Source of the DNA: Planctomycetota bacterium
Lineage (GTDB): Bacteria > Planctomycetota > UBA1135 > GCA-002748355
Length of the DNA stretch: 64,000 nucleotides
NCBI GenBank assembly: GCA_020638795.1
Contig: JACKHW010000011.1
Coordinates: 1-64,000 of the forward strand
Reading direction: 5' to 3'
The notes beneath the pieces are model-generated. The model saw only the letters and a list, made by a program, of their open reading frames with translations, searched no databases and was not told where the DNA came from. Position 1 is the stretch's first letter. Each line of letters opens with the position of its first letter. Positions 42,647-51,704 of this stretch are shown in pieces. A program made the translations under genes and the position numbers.

Positions 42647-45076
42647 TCAACGCAGTGCTCGCAGACGCTCGCTCATCGCTACAAGTCGCTCGTGCCCGAG
42701 CCGCCGTGCGGTTTCCAAGCTGACCGTCCCCGTGATCGTGATTTCGCCGCTCGCGACCTTGCCGGCGTACGGGTTGACCCAGACCACGGCACCCTCTCGT
42801 GCGAGCCCCTTGCACGGCATGGCGAGCAGGCGCTTGCCGCTCGGAAACAGCACTTCGACTTCATCACCGATTCGGCGCAACGTCATCGCGCCTTGCTCGA
42901 TCCCTTCGTCGAAGAGCCGACCGATCTCCACGGAAAACGGCTGGCGTCGCACCTGCCCGAACGTCGTGACCTCGACCGCGTCCATCTCCAGTGCGGCATA
43001 CCATGCCGGTCGACGTGCCCCCACGAGCAGGGTCCCGTAGGGCTCGTAGCTTTGCATCTCCACGAGGCCTTGCTGGGTCTCCTTCGTCTTCTTGATCACG
43101 ACATAACGAAACGTCACCGCCACGTTTCCTCCGAACGGAATCCGGTGACGCATCGCACACGGCTCGGATGCACGAATGCAGCCCTTTGCCGTATCGATCG
43201 TAGCGAGCTGCGCTTTGTAACCCGCAGTGGGCGCAAAGCCATCCTTTGCCTGCATGGGAACCCAGTCATCGAGCTGTTCCTTCGACTTCCAATCGTAGGT
43301 CAACTTGACCTTCGGAATGGCGTCGCCTCGAGGCTCGACGTCTTCGACGCGCGCTCGCACCGTAGAACGCCAAGCGTAAGGAGCCGCGGCATCGAGAATC
43401 CGTGAAGCGCGCAGGGCAACATACTGGCGCGACAGCGACCCCTGCTGCGTCGCTGCGAGCCATGTCGAAAAGCTCTTCCACGCGGCGTCGAGCCCACCAG
43501 GGACAGCACGGCAGAAGGCATCGACCCTTTCGACCGCATCGAAAACGCCGTCGACGTCACGTGGCAAGTCCGCGGGCTCGAACCCCGATTTCTTGGCGCG
43601 CGACAGCACGCGCTTGATCTCGGATTCGTCACGCCCCACTGCGAAGATCGCGAGCATCGCCTCGACACCTTCGCGAACGCTGTCCTTGGACGACACGAGT
43701 TTCGCGTTGATTGCTGCCTCGGCGAGGAAGTGCGGCGGGATTTCGTGCCACGCGACCTCGCGCGCTTCTGCCCCCTTGCGTTCGACCACGAAGCGTTCCG
43801 CCGACGACGCGGCGAGCAAAGAGAACATCCGATAACGTCCATCCTCCCACAGCGGAAGCCGCAGGTTCTTGCCTGCCGTTGACGCAGCGTGGAGACCATC
43901 GACGAGCGAACGCATGGTCGTCGCGGCGCGCGCTCCCGCATCCTGCCGCTCTCCGATCTCGTGTTGGAGATTCCCATGCCGCAATCCGACGATGGTGAGG
44001 ATCGCTTCGAGTTCGGGTGTTCGCACCGGCTTCGGTAGCGCGAAAGTATCCTTGCTCGTCGAAGCACCCGGTAGTTCGAACGCCAACCCACCCGTGTATT
44101 CGGCAACCCAAGCATCGAGCGCAGCGCCACGCTGCACGGCTTGTTGAATCATGTAGCCAGGACGCTTCATGTATGCGAAGAGTTGGAGCGGAATACGTTT
44201 TCGATCCGTCGCTTCCAAGAATGCGATGCTCTCGAGACCGCGCTTTCCTGCGGCCTCGTGGGTCAGGATGCGATCGAAGATGCCACGATCGAAGCGCTGG
44301 AATGCCAGGTCGAAGTACGTGACGAGGGCATACGAGAGGTTGCGCAGTTCGTCCCGGCGCTCGCTCGGACGCAGGTCGTCACCAGGATCGAGCGCACGGT
44401 TCCACGAACTCTCCGTGGCATGCGCGAGGACTTGGAGCGGATACAGTCGCGCGCCTTCGATGTCGGTCTCGGGCCAGAACAGCGAATCGATCGAGTCCTC
44501 GGCTCCGGCGGTCACGCGCTGCTCATCGAAGAAACGGAAGCCTGGCGAATCCACGCCTTCGCGGTCGAGCGTCGACATGCTCGCCAGATAACCCGCGATT
44601 CCGAACTCGATCCACGGACTCGGTGGCTGCTTCGTGAATGCGTCGTTCTGACGAATCGCGAGGCGGACCAGCCCTTCACAGAGTTCGACCCGCTGCCGAG
44701 CGTCGATCGTCGAACCAGGAACGAACGCGAGCAGTGTCGGTGGTTGGCTCCCAATCGTCACGGGTCCGCTCCCACCACCGGCATCGACATAAGCATCTCG
44801 GCTGGAGAAGCAGCGCACGCACAGCGAACGCGGCGTCGGCGGAGACCCCAACACTGGAAACCGATCTGCCAGCAACGCGACGAGCGGGTCGACGTATGTT
44901 CGCGATGTCACGACTTCCTGCATCGCGGCGTTGCAACCGTCAACAGCTTCCACGGCGACGAGTGTCGACACTCGTGCGGGATCCTGACAACGCGCTCGGA
45001 TCCCGGCGAGCGTGAGAAGCGCGAGGCAAGAAGACGCGACGTTAGACCGGAATCTTGCATGAGGTGGGTGCGACAT
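42647..45076 (-). CDS. Large secreted protein, degenerate gluzincin-like N-terminal part
   Basis: A protein of 809 residues with a signal peptide (SCLALLTLAGIRARC). Around residues 130-165, VELCEGLVRLAI followed by PSPWIEFGIAGYLAS has the layout of metalloproteases whose motif is HExxH followed by W-x-x-E-G-x-A-x-Y. Here both histidines and one glutamate are replaced, so zinc catalysis is unlikely. The middle is mostly helical. The last 200 residues form a beta-rich domain (WVPMQAKDGFAPTAGY ... RIPFGGNVAVTFRYVV ... GEITITGTVSLE) like a lectin-type sandwich. The function is unknown. The start at 45076 sits 9 bases after a TACCAT element. Confidence 0.75.
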   Translation of the reverse strand: MSHPPHARFRSNVASSCLALLTLAGIRARCQDPARVSTLVAVEAVDGCNAAMQEVVTSRTYVDPLVALLADRFPVLGSPPTPRSLCVRCFSSRDAYVDAGGGSGPVTIGSQPPTLLAFVPGSTIDARQRVELCEGLVRLAIRQNDAFTKQPPSPWIEFGIAGYLASMSTLDREGVDSPGFRFFDEQRVTAGAEDSIDSLFWPETDIEGARLYPLQVLAHATESSWNRALDPGDDLRPSERRDELRNLSYALVTYFDLAFQRFDRGIFDRILTHEAAGKRGLESIAFLEATDRKRIPLQLFAYMKRPGYMIQQAVQRGAALDAWVAEYTGGLAFELPGASTSKDTFALPKPVRTPELEAILTIVGLRHGNLQHEIGERQDAGARAATTMRSLVDGLHAASTAGKNLRLPLWEDGRYRMFSLLAASSAERFVVERKGAEAREVAWHEIPPHFLAEAAINAKLVSSKDSVREGVEAMLAIFAVGRDESEIKRVLSRAKKSGFEPADLPRDVDGVFDAVERVDAFCRAVPGGLDAAWKSFSTWLAATQQGSLSRQYVALRASRILDAAAPYAWRSTVRARVEDVEPRGDAIPKVKLTYDWKSKEQLDDWVPMQAKDGFAPTAGYKAQLATIDTAKGCIRASEPCAMRHRIPFGGNVAVTFRYVVIKKTKETQQGLVEMQSYEPYGTLLVGARRPAWYAALEMDAVEVTTFGQVRRQPFSVEIGRLFDEGIEQGAMTLRRIGDEVEVLFPSGKRLLAMPCKGLAREGAVVWVNPYAGKVASGEITITGTVSLETARRLGHERLVAMSERLRALR

Positions 45077-45080
45077 GGTC

Positions 45081-45114
45081 CGCGCATGGTAACCCCTGCT
45101 GGCTACCATGCGCG
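45081..45114. repeat. 11-base-pair perfect inverted repeat between two genes
   Basis: CGCGCATGGTA (45081-45091) and TACCATGCGCG (45104-45114) enclose a 12-base loop. It fills the 42-base gap between the end of the TPR/oxygenase gene and the start of the next. It could terminate the upstream transcript or act as an operator, because the left arm contains the -10 element of the downstream gene. There is no T tract. Confidence 0.7.
45086..45091 (-). promoter_or_regulatory. -10-like element TACCAT, leaderless start
   Basis: The minus strand reads GGTTACCAT, then 9 bases, then the ATG at 45076. It is embedded in the inverted repeat. Confidence 0.4.
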
Positions 45115-45118
45115 CTGT

Positions 45119-46288
45119 TCACGCATACGAATGGAACGGCACCCCCAAGGCGAACCTCGCTTCCGCGTGCACTTCGCGAATGCCGTGCGCCACCGTGACG
45201 AGGCCCGGGTATCCGCCGACATGAACGACGCGCTCGCGAGTCGCGAAAATCACGGCGTCCCCCGGCCTCGTCGCCATCTCGAGCTGTCGGCGCTTCTTGC
45301 CAAGACGTTGATCGACCAGCACGAATGCCCCGCCCGGATCGTCGCCATCACCGTCTGCTCGCGTCGCGCTGAGCGTGATCGCGCACTGAAACGGAAACAC
45401 TTCGCGCCCAGCGACGTCCCGATGCGGCGCATTGAAACCGCCGCGCCCATAACGCAACAAGATCGCTGTCGACCTCCGCTGACCCGCCTTGCGACACCGT
45501 TCGAGAAAGACGTCGTGGTGCAAAGAGAATCTCTCGTCACGCCCGAGCAACTCGTTGCAACGATTCGCGATTACGGCAACGCGCGAGTAGACCTCGGATC
45601 GGGTCGCGACCACGAGCGACGGTAGCGGCGAGGACAAGAACCGGTACTCGACGCGTCCGCGTTCGTCATCTAGAGATACCGCATGCTCGAAGAGTTCGTC
45701 GAGCTCCCACAGCTCGATCAGCTCGTCGCATTCCGACGTGTCGAGCAACGCCTCGACCTTGCACGCACCGTGTTGCACGAGATCACGCTCGATCGCATCC
45801 CAGTCGTAGCGTTCCGTGCGCCGCGTGAACGTAGGAGCGTCGCGCAATGCGTCATGCTCGAACCGTGCACCCTGTTCATCCGCCTCGCACGCGATGACGC
45901 CGAAGCTCGCCAGACGCACCAGAGCCTCCTCGCGGAAGACATCGTCCAGAGTGCCGAGTTCGAGTGCGCGCCCGAGGAGATCGCCGGCCTTGGCGAAGCG
46001 CCCTTGCCGTGCGAGCAATTCGGCGAGTCGGACGAACGCTTCCGCATAGCGCGGCGCAATCGCGATCGCGTGTCTCACGGCCTCCTCAGCGGCCGGCGCA
46101 TCGCCGATCTCATAGAGGATCTGCCCACGGTCGAGCCAGAGTCGAGGGTTGACGAAACCGAGGTCGATCGCGGCGCGGCTCGCGCGTTCGGCCTGTCCAG
46201 TGTTTCCAGCGCGGAGGGCGATCCAAGCATCCTCCATCATCTTCTCGGCCCGGCGGCGGGCCTTGCGACGGTCCTTCTTCGTCGACAT
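45119..46288 (-). CDS. TPR protein with 2-oxoglutarate/Fe(II)-oxygenase-like domain
   Basis: A protein of 389 residues. The basic start (STKKDRRKARRRAEKMM) leads into TPR repeats (about 20-130; AERASRAAIDLGFVNPRLWLDRG, then EEAVRHAIAIAPRYAEAFVRLAELL). The C-terminal domain (about 150-389) resembles 2OG-Fe(II) oxygenases: metal motif HRD (in GGFNAPHRDVAG), a distal His in RVVHVGG and an Arg in the GIREV or ARFALGV region. No signal peptide is visible, so it is cytosolic and might hydroxylate a protein side chain. The substrate is unknown. ATG 46288 is used; a longer frame reaches 46390. The next gene downstream follows after a strong inverted repeat. Confidence 0.78.
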   Translation of the reverse strand: MSTKKDRRKARRRAEKMMEDAWIALRAGNTGQAERASRAAIDLGFVNPRLWLDRGQILYEIGDAPAAEEAVRHAIAIAPRYAEAFVRLAELLARQGRFAKAGDLLGRALELGTLDDVFREEALVRLASFGVIACEADEQGARFEHDALRDAPTFTRRTERYDWDAIERDLVQHGACKVEALLDTSECDELIELWELDELFEHAVSLDDERGRVEYRFLSSPLPSLVVATRSEVYSRVAVIANRCNELLGRDERFSLHHDVFLERCRKAGQRRSTAILLRYGRGGFNAPHRDVAGREVFPFQCAITLSATRADGDGDDPGGAFVLVDQRLGKKRRQLEMATRPGDAVIFATRERVVHVGGYPGLVTVAHGIREVHAEARFALGVPFHSYA

Positions 46289-46572
46289 GAATCCATCTCG
46301 TTCGTTGTCCTTGCATGCGGAAACGGCACGCGCTGCCAAGCATGCGTGCGCACGAACACCGCGGGCCATCAGGCCCGATCGGCGGAGCAAGGACTAACTC
46401 GAGAAGGCGAAGAATCGCATATGCCTCAGGCTAGCGCGAAGCCGCCTACGCGTCGACGCCCGCTCAGTGCAGTCGCCTTCATTCTCACGGCACCGCATCC
46501 CGCGCATCGAGGACATGTTCCTCGATCGAGTCTCGCACGGCAAGTCGACGGACACGGGTCCGTCCAAGTCGA

Positions 46573-46578
46573 TAGACT
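46573..46578 (+). promoter_or_regulatory. -10-like element TAGACT for the three-gene unit
   Basis: GATAGACT, then 8 bases, then the ATG at 46587. Identical in hexamer and spacing to the lpxD element. Confidence 0.4.
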
Positions 46579-46586
46579 CCGCGACC

Positions 46587-48986
46587 ATGCGAACGTCCAT
46601 GTTGCGTGGCACGCGTGCTCATCGCCTTCGCCCGATCGACTTGGCATCAGCGCGAATCATTGCCGGCAGCGCGCTCGCCCTCATAGCGTCGTGCTCGCTC
46701 GGCTTTCGCGCTCCATCTCCCGGTCCAAAGACAGGGCAACTCCCTTACGCATCCCACCTCGTAGGAACGTTCGTACCGCTCGAAGGTTGGGAAGGGCGAT
46801 TGACGCGACGCTGGAAAGCCAACCATATCCTGCAAGCGTGGGAGGCAATACCGGAGAGGGTGCAATCACAGACTGACGAGGTTGCCTTTCAAAACGACCT
46901 AAAGAAGCTGTCGCAAGACAACCACGCCACCGATCGAACTCGTGCTCTCCTCCGTTCCATCGCGGGTCAGAGTGTCGACGCGCGAGTCGTCGTGGACGCA
47001 GACAAGGCGGCCGATTCGATTTCGATTCCGCACGTTTCCCCCATCGGTGTCTTGGACATCTACCGACAGTATTACTTCGATCTCGGCACGTTCCTCGCAC
47101 CTTCGATCGACCATGTGTGGATTGGACCGGGATCCGAGCTGAGTCTCGTCGATTCGAAGTCGGAAACACGCTCGCTCTATCGGGAAGAAGAGCGAGAGCG
47201 CGAAATGAACACGGAACTGCTCCGCGAGCAAAAGTCATCAGACGAACTTTCGCAAGAGAACGAGAAGACCATCGCGTCGGACATGCAATCGGCGGTCTCG
47301 GCTGGTGGCGGAGTCAACTTCCTGGTCTGGCATGCGCAAGCATCTGCACAGCTCAACTACAAGAGCAGTCGAGAGACCAGCGTCCGCGACGCTCGTCGTC
47401 GCGCAGTCGAGCAGACCACACGTGCTACGGAACGCATCAAGGAACGCCAGCGCCTACTCGTCCGCGAGAGTGTCGAGACGCGGACCGAATCTACGCGCAC
47501 CCACGCGATCCGCAACCCGACCAACAGACTCATAAGCTATGAACTTCGTCCGAAAGCACAAGTTGTTGGTCTCCAGTTGCAACATGTCGGAACTCAGCTC
47601 TGCTGGCAGTTCTACATCGACGAGCCTGGAAGCGACCTGGGTCTTGCCGAGCTGATTCACGCCGCGCGACCCCCGCAGCAGGAAGCTCCACCTGAGTTCA
47701 CTCCACCGTCGTACCGACCGGAGGTCGAAGAGTACAGCTTCGACATTCCGTTCAAACCAACGACGCCCAAGTACGACGACAACGGCGAATACGTCGATGG
47801 CAAACGAGGGAACCAGAAGATTCAATCGGAATTCGTCTTCACGGCAACGAAGCCTCGCGACCACTACGAACTCGATGCCGTCCATCAAATAGACTTCCAG
47901 CGAACGGATCCGAATCACGACCGGCCGCGTCGGTGGAGCCTCTCGTACACCGTCGTGGACAAACCGCGCGGCAAATTCAAGGTCACACTGGATCGCGTCA
48001 ACTTCGACAAGCAACCCGCCGTGCGCGTGCGCGTGCGACTCATGTGGAAAGTGAGCGACGGACAACTCGCAACTGCTCGCCGAGAATTCGAACAGCGTGT
48101 CTCCGACGGCAAACTCGAACGTGAGCGCGACTTGTACGAGTTCTATGTCGCGACACTACGCGAGCGCATCCAACTCGCTCGTTCCATTCGCGCGCGTTCG
48201 GCGCGCGACTTGCGGTCCGAAGAACGTGCCGCACTGCTTCGGCGCACGGTTGCCACTCTCTTCGACGTGCCGACTCAATACGAGACAATCGCTGGGCGTA
48301 TCGATCGTAGCCGTCCGGCCGAACTACATGCGCTTTCCGAGCACGTCCGCTCGCTCTTCGACATCGATGGCATGCTCTACTACCTGGCTCCAGACTGGTG
48401 GAATCCTCAGATGGAGAAATCCCGTGGCGACATTACCGAGGCACGCTTGCGAGGCGGAGAAGGTGGCGCGGAGGACGCGCCGCTCGAGCTGTCTCCATCG
48501 GATCGCGTGCTGTTCGGAGGTGGCCATGCCCGACGACGCAACAACTATCCAATCACGGAGAACAGCGCTCCAGCACCTCAGGGCAGTTCGCTCGGTTGGC
48601 TTCTTCAACTCGACGGCGACCTGCGCCGCAACGCGATGCTGAATGCGGCTTGGGCGAAGGTCGTCATTCCCATTCGGCGTGGAAAAGAAATGGACGCCTA
48701 CGACTGGCTCCGCACTGTCGGCGTCGAAGGTGTTCGCGGGCTCGACAAGGAAGTCGATGGCGATGGCTCGATTTCGGTAGCAGACGCGATCCGCAATTTC
48801 GTGTCACGCCTCGACGAGCGTAAACGCGACGAGCGCTATTTGGACGAACAGCGCTTCTATGAATTCGGTTACGAGGAAATGCAGCCGCGCTTCCCCGACC
48901 CCGCTTCGCTCGATCCATTCGCTCGGGTTGCCAGCTGGCGTGAGATCGTGCCGACGAGCCAGATCGTGCCCGTCGTCTACAAGTGA
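46587..48986 (+). CDS. Large lipoprotein of unknown function with coiled coil
   Basis: A protein of 799 residues and first gene of a packed three-gene unit. The signal IIAGSALALIASC ends in a lipobox cysteine. A charged helical region (about 190-300; EEEREREMNTELLREQK, then RRRAVEQTTRATERIKERQR) contains a small glycine-rich break (SAGGGVNFLVW). It is followed by a conserved-looking block (THAIRNPTNRLISYELR, then LQHVGTQLCWQFYIDEPG). Next is a beta-rich domain (about 410-520) with PTTPKYDDNGEYVDG. The C-terminus is mixed, including YDWLRTVGVEGVRGLDKEVDGDG, which could bind calcium. I do not recognise the family. The start at 46587 is supported by the signal peptide and the -10 element. Confidence 0.75.
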   Translation: MRTSMLRGTRAHRLRPIDLASARIIAGSALALIASCSLGFRAPSPGPKTGQLPYASHLVGTFVPLEGWEGRLTRRWKANHILQAWEAIPERVQSQTDEVAFQNDLKKLSQDNHATDRTRALLRSIAGQSVDARVVVDADKAADSISIPHVSPIGVLDIYRQYYFDLGTFLAPSIDHVWIGPGSELSLVDSKSETRSLYREEEREREMNTELLREQKSSDELSQENEKTIASDMQSAVSAGGGVNFLVWHAQASAQLNYKSSRETSVRDARRRAVEQTTRATERIKERQRLLVRESVETRTESTRTHAIRNPTNRLISYELRPKAQVVGLQLQHVGTQLCWQFYIDEPGSDLGLAELIHAARPPQQEAPPEFTPPSYRPEVEEYSFDIPFKPTTPKYDDNGEYVDGKRGNQKIQSEFVFTATKPRDHYELDAVHQIDFQRTDPNHDRPRRWSLSYTVVDKPRGKFKVTLDRVNFDKQPAVRVRVRLMWKVSDGQLATARREFEQRVSDGKLERERDLYEFYVATLRERIQLARSIRARSARDLRSEERAALLRRTVATLFDVPTQYETIAGRIDRSRPAELHALSEHVRSLFDIDGMLYYLAPDWWNPQMEKSRGDITEARLRGGEGGAEDAPLELSPSDRVLFGGGHARRRNNYPITENSAPAPQGSSLGWLLQLDGDLRRNAMLNAAWAKVVIPIRRGKEMDAYDWLRTVGVEGVRGLDKEVDGDGSISVADAIRNFVSRLDERKRDERYLDEQRFYEFGYEEMQPRFPDPASLDPFARVASWREIVPTSQIVPVVYK

Positions 48987-49399
48987 GTGCGCGAACCGGT
49001 CGACGCGGTTTCCTTCGCAGTGTGATCGGGTGCGGCCTGTCGAGCACGTTCCCGCAAGTGCAGCCCGCGAGACCGCTCCATATCGCCTCTATTGATGAAC
49101 GCGAAGTACTGCCCCAGCACGAACGTCTCGAGTGGGTCGTGGCACAGTCCGCGAAGGTCGTGCCTGGCTCGGATGCGTCGCTAGAACCGCCCGACTGGAC
49201 AGCGAACAGCGCAACTCAACGAGCGAACACTCGTGCATCCGATTCGATCGACTTCGAATGGATGCGCACTCGTCGTCGATCGCTGACATCTTGGGCAACG
49301 CAACAAGCATTGATCGCTCGTTTGTCATTGAAGTCCCGTCAAGCTCCTGCGAACGAAGAGTTGGCATGGACTTTTATCCCCGAACGCACCAGGGATTGA
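48983..49399 (+). CDS. Small Tat-signal protein of unknown function
   Basis: A 138-residue protein. The GTG start overlaps the stop of the preceding gene (GTGA), so translation is coupled. The N-terminus has a twin-arginine motif (GRRGFLRSVIGCG) as in Tat-exported proteins, with a short hydrophobic stretch and a possible lipid-attachment Cys. The rest is hydrophilic and Arg/Ser-rich with no recognised domain. The stop TGA is directly followed by the TTG start of the next gene. The packed arrangement supports it as a real gene, but its sequence alone says little. Confidence 0.6.
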   Translation: MSARTGRRGFLRSVIGCGLSSTFPQVQPARPLHIASIDEREVLPQHERLEWVVAQSAKVVPGSDASLEPPDWTANSATQRANTRASDSIDFEWMRTRRRSLTSWATQQALIARLSLKSRQAPANEELAWTFIPERTRD

Positions 49400-50842
49400 T
49401 TGCTGCATCGCTTGCGAATCTCGCTGGCAGATTCTTGGCGTTCCTATCGTTCGGAAGTCGGCGCCGGTCATTGGCGCCACGCGGCAATTCTCGTCGCATC
49501 GCGACGGATCCGACGCGACGCAAGCCGTTGCAGCGCCAATCCCTCGACTTCGAATGCGATGCCGCCGCTTGACGGACTCCTCGGACCTGCCAGCGCATTC
49601 CCGCTACGCACGACGCCGAGCCGCAGCACCGAGGCCAATATCCTCGGATACTTGCAGGGTGATACGGCCCGAGTTTTGGTCCTTGAACGCAGGGTCGATC
49701 CGAACGTGCGTTGGTTTCGGATACGAGTCGTCGAGCCCGTTCGCGTTCGGCTGCAGGATCGTATTCACTGGGTGCCCGAGGGCACCGAAGCCTGGGTCGG
49801 CGGCGACGCCTTCATCGTGACTGTCGCACCGTGGTGGTACTTCCTCGAGGACTTGCGTCGTCTCGAAGCCACGTTCGGCGACTACTCGTGGGGCGCGCGC
49901 ATCACCGCGATGCGACGCACGAGCCACGAATCGAACCGTTTCATGCCGGATTTCGATGACGTCATCGACGGCACCGAGCCACCTGATGGAAAGAAGCTGT
50001 ACAAGCCCGACTACCACTCGCCTCAGGATCGATGGCGCGTCTTCTACGACTACTCGGCGTTCCGAGCGCCCGACGGACGACTCGTCGACATCCACCATCT
50101 GCTAGTCGGACTTGACGCGCTACGAGATCGCGAAGCTGTCAAGCGCTGGACCGTGCTTCGGGTCGGCACGAATTGGGCGGCAGCAACATGGGCCGGAGAT
50201 GCGGGATCCGCGGCCGCAGAGATGTTCGCATGTCAGAGCAAGACGTGGCTCGACCGAAATCGGAATGCGAGCTTCGGCGAGAAGGCGGAGTTCTACTTCG
50301 AAACACGCGCGCCGGACTGGGATCTCGTGGGAGATCTCGACGCATGGGAACTGACCGAACGCATCAAGCAAGTAGAGACGCGAGAGTTCGAAGCGGCATG
50401 GATCGGTCCTTCAGGTACACGATCGTCAACACCACGCGATGCTCGTTCGGCGCCGATTTCGTCAGGCCCGGTTCGCAACCCCACGCAGACCGTCAGTGAC
50501 ATCGTTCGCAACTACTACGAGACGATCGCGCCGGGCTATTTTCGATGCCGCACGACAGGTCGCGCAGCATCGGTCGCGCGATTTCTGCGGCACTATGAAC
50601 TGAAAGCTCCGAGCCGCAACACTCCGTTTGGAAGCATGCAGCGCCAGAAGGGCTACGAAACGATCGTTCGCGAAATCGAAGATTTCGCATCGATTTGGGA
50701 ACGGCGCTTTCACGCCGTCCGGATTCAATCGTACGACTCGTATTCGTTCCTGTATCGCGTCCGAGCCAAGCATGCCCGAGCGATGGCAATCCAATTCAGC
50801 CATTGGCTCGAGTACGCGTGCGCTGAATACGGAATCGACTAG
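49400..50842 (+). CDS. Unknown protein with SH3-like N-terminal part
   Basis: A 480-residue protein, third gene of the unit, starting at TTG 49400 immediately after the previous stop (a later ATG at 49559 is possible). Residues about 70-140 (ANILGYLQGDTARVLVLERR ... HWVPEGTEAWVGGD) look like a bacterial SH3-type wall-binding fold. The middle has YDYSAFRAPDGRLVDIHHLL followed by VGLDAL and, later, ATWAGDAGSAAAEMF, an arrangement that suggests a conserved family I cannot name. The end is rich in Arg and aromatic residues. No clear signal peptide is seen, so it may act in the cytosol or depend on its partners for export. Confidence 0.68.
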   Translation: MLHRLRISLADSWRSYRSEVGAGHWRHAAILVASRRIRRDASRCSANPSTSNAMPPLDGLLGPASAFPLRTTPSRSTEANILGYLQGDTARVLVLERRVDPNVRWFRIRVVEPVRVRLQDRIHWVPEGTEAWVGGDAFIVTVAPWWYFLEDLRRLEATFGDYSWGARITAMRRTSHESNRFMPDFDDVIDGTEPPDGKKLYKPDYHSPQDRWRVFYDYSAFRAPDGRLVDIHHLLVGLDALRDREAVKRWTVLRVGTNWAAATWAGDAGSAAAEMFACQSKTWLDRNRNASFGEKAEFYFETRAPDWDLVGDLDAWELTERIKQVETREFEAAWIGPSGTRSSTPRDARSAPISSGPVRNPTQTVSDIVRNYYETIAPGYFRCRTTGRAASVARFLRHYELKAPSRNTPFGSMQRQKGYETIVREIEDFASIWERRFHAVRIQSYDSYSFLYRVRAKHARAMAIQFSHWLEYACAEYGID

Positions 50843-51071
50843 ACCTGCGGTTGTTGCACACGACCGTCAGTCCGCGACCAGACGTCGACACGCCGCGGCG
50901 CTGACGTCTTCGCACGTCTTCAGTGAGGTCGATGACAAACAGACTCGCGTGCCTTCGACAGCCCATTGCCAAGGCACATGCAACGCGGAGTCCTCAAAAC
51001 CATGTCCTGTAGTCGATACCTCCCCATGGATCGAAGGATCCACGAGGACCTCAGTTCGAGGGGGGAAACGC

Positions 51072-51263
51072 ATGAGCACGAATGGCATTTCGAGTGCAGC
51101 GACATCTGTGGGCATGAGCGTAAGAGTCACGCGCAAGGCCCAAGAACAAATGGCGAAGGACGGCAAGGCAGCGATTTCGTTGATTCGCGCCAACGAAGTC
51201 GTCGCTGCGTTCCGGCCTGATCCTCACGCGTCGAGCGGCGCAAAACTCGACGTTCGCGCGTAG
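51072..51263 (+). CDS. Possible small protein, 63 residues
   Basis: ATG 51072 is preceded by GAGGGG at a ribosome-site distance. The frame (MSTNGISSAATSVGMSVRV ... ISLIRANEVVAAFRPDP) has moderate GC at third positions. No domain is recognised. A competing antisense frame (50867-51193) covers the same stretch, so this call is tentative. Confidence 0.35.
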   Translation: MSTNGISSAATSVGMSVRVTRKAQEQMAKDGKAAISLIRANEVVAAFRPDPHASSGAKLDVRA

Positions 51264-51308
51264 CGCTGTGGCACGCTGAGCGCGCGCCATGCATGGTGTC
51301 GGACACAA

Positions 51309-51683
51309 ATGGCTAGCCAACCTATGTCCGCCGCCGAAATCCACGCACGCGTGGACGACGACTACGAAGCACTCTCTCCAGAGCGACGCCGCCTGTTCGA
51401 CGCACTGCGCATCGCACCCGAGCGGTGGCAGCTCCATCCGTGGGGAGACGCGTGCGGCGGATTTTGGGTCGTCGCTCTCTTCGGTCGACACGCGCTCTAC
51501 TACAACGAGATCGAGGACGGCTTCAATCGTTCGCGATGGACGCGCTACGGCCAACTCGACGACTACCGGTGCAATCAGGACGAGCTGCAACATGCGCTCG
51601 CAGCCGTCGAGCGCATCCTGCACACAGGCAAAGGCGGCGACATCACGCTGGGACCGCCTGAGGAAATCGTCGACGACGAGTAG
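51309..51683 (+). CDS. Hypothetical protein, 124 residues
   Basis: A cytosolic-looking acidic protein with a helical start (MSAAEIHARVDDDYEALSP), a central tryptophan-rich strand region (WGDACGGFWVVALFGRHALYYN) and a C-terminal helix (QDELQHALAAVERIL). Codon use matches neighbouring genes and there is no convincing competing frame. The family is unknown; its shape is like a small immunity or SMI1-type protein, but that is only an impression. The start may be ATG 51309 or 51324. It is convergent with the DUF1552 gene 21 bases away. Confidence 0.65.
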   Translation: MASQPMSAAEIHARVDDDYEALSPERRRLFDALRIAPERWQLHPWGDACGGFWVVALFGRHALYYNEIEDGFNRSRWTRYGQLDDYRCNQDELQHALAAVERILHTGKGGDITLGPPEEIVDDE

Positions 51684-51704
51684 CCCGCGACAGCCCGACG
51701 GCGT

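Noticed and set aside
50867..51193. Minus-strand open frame of 108 codons
   Set aside because: No ribosome site or motif; it overlaps the small plus-strand frame, which has a better start context. Neither is certain.
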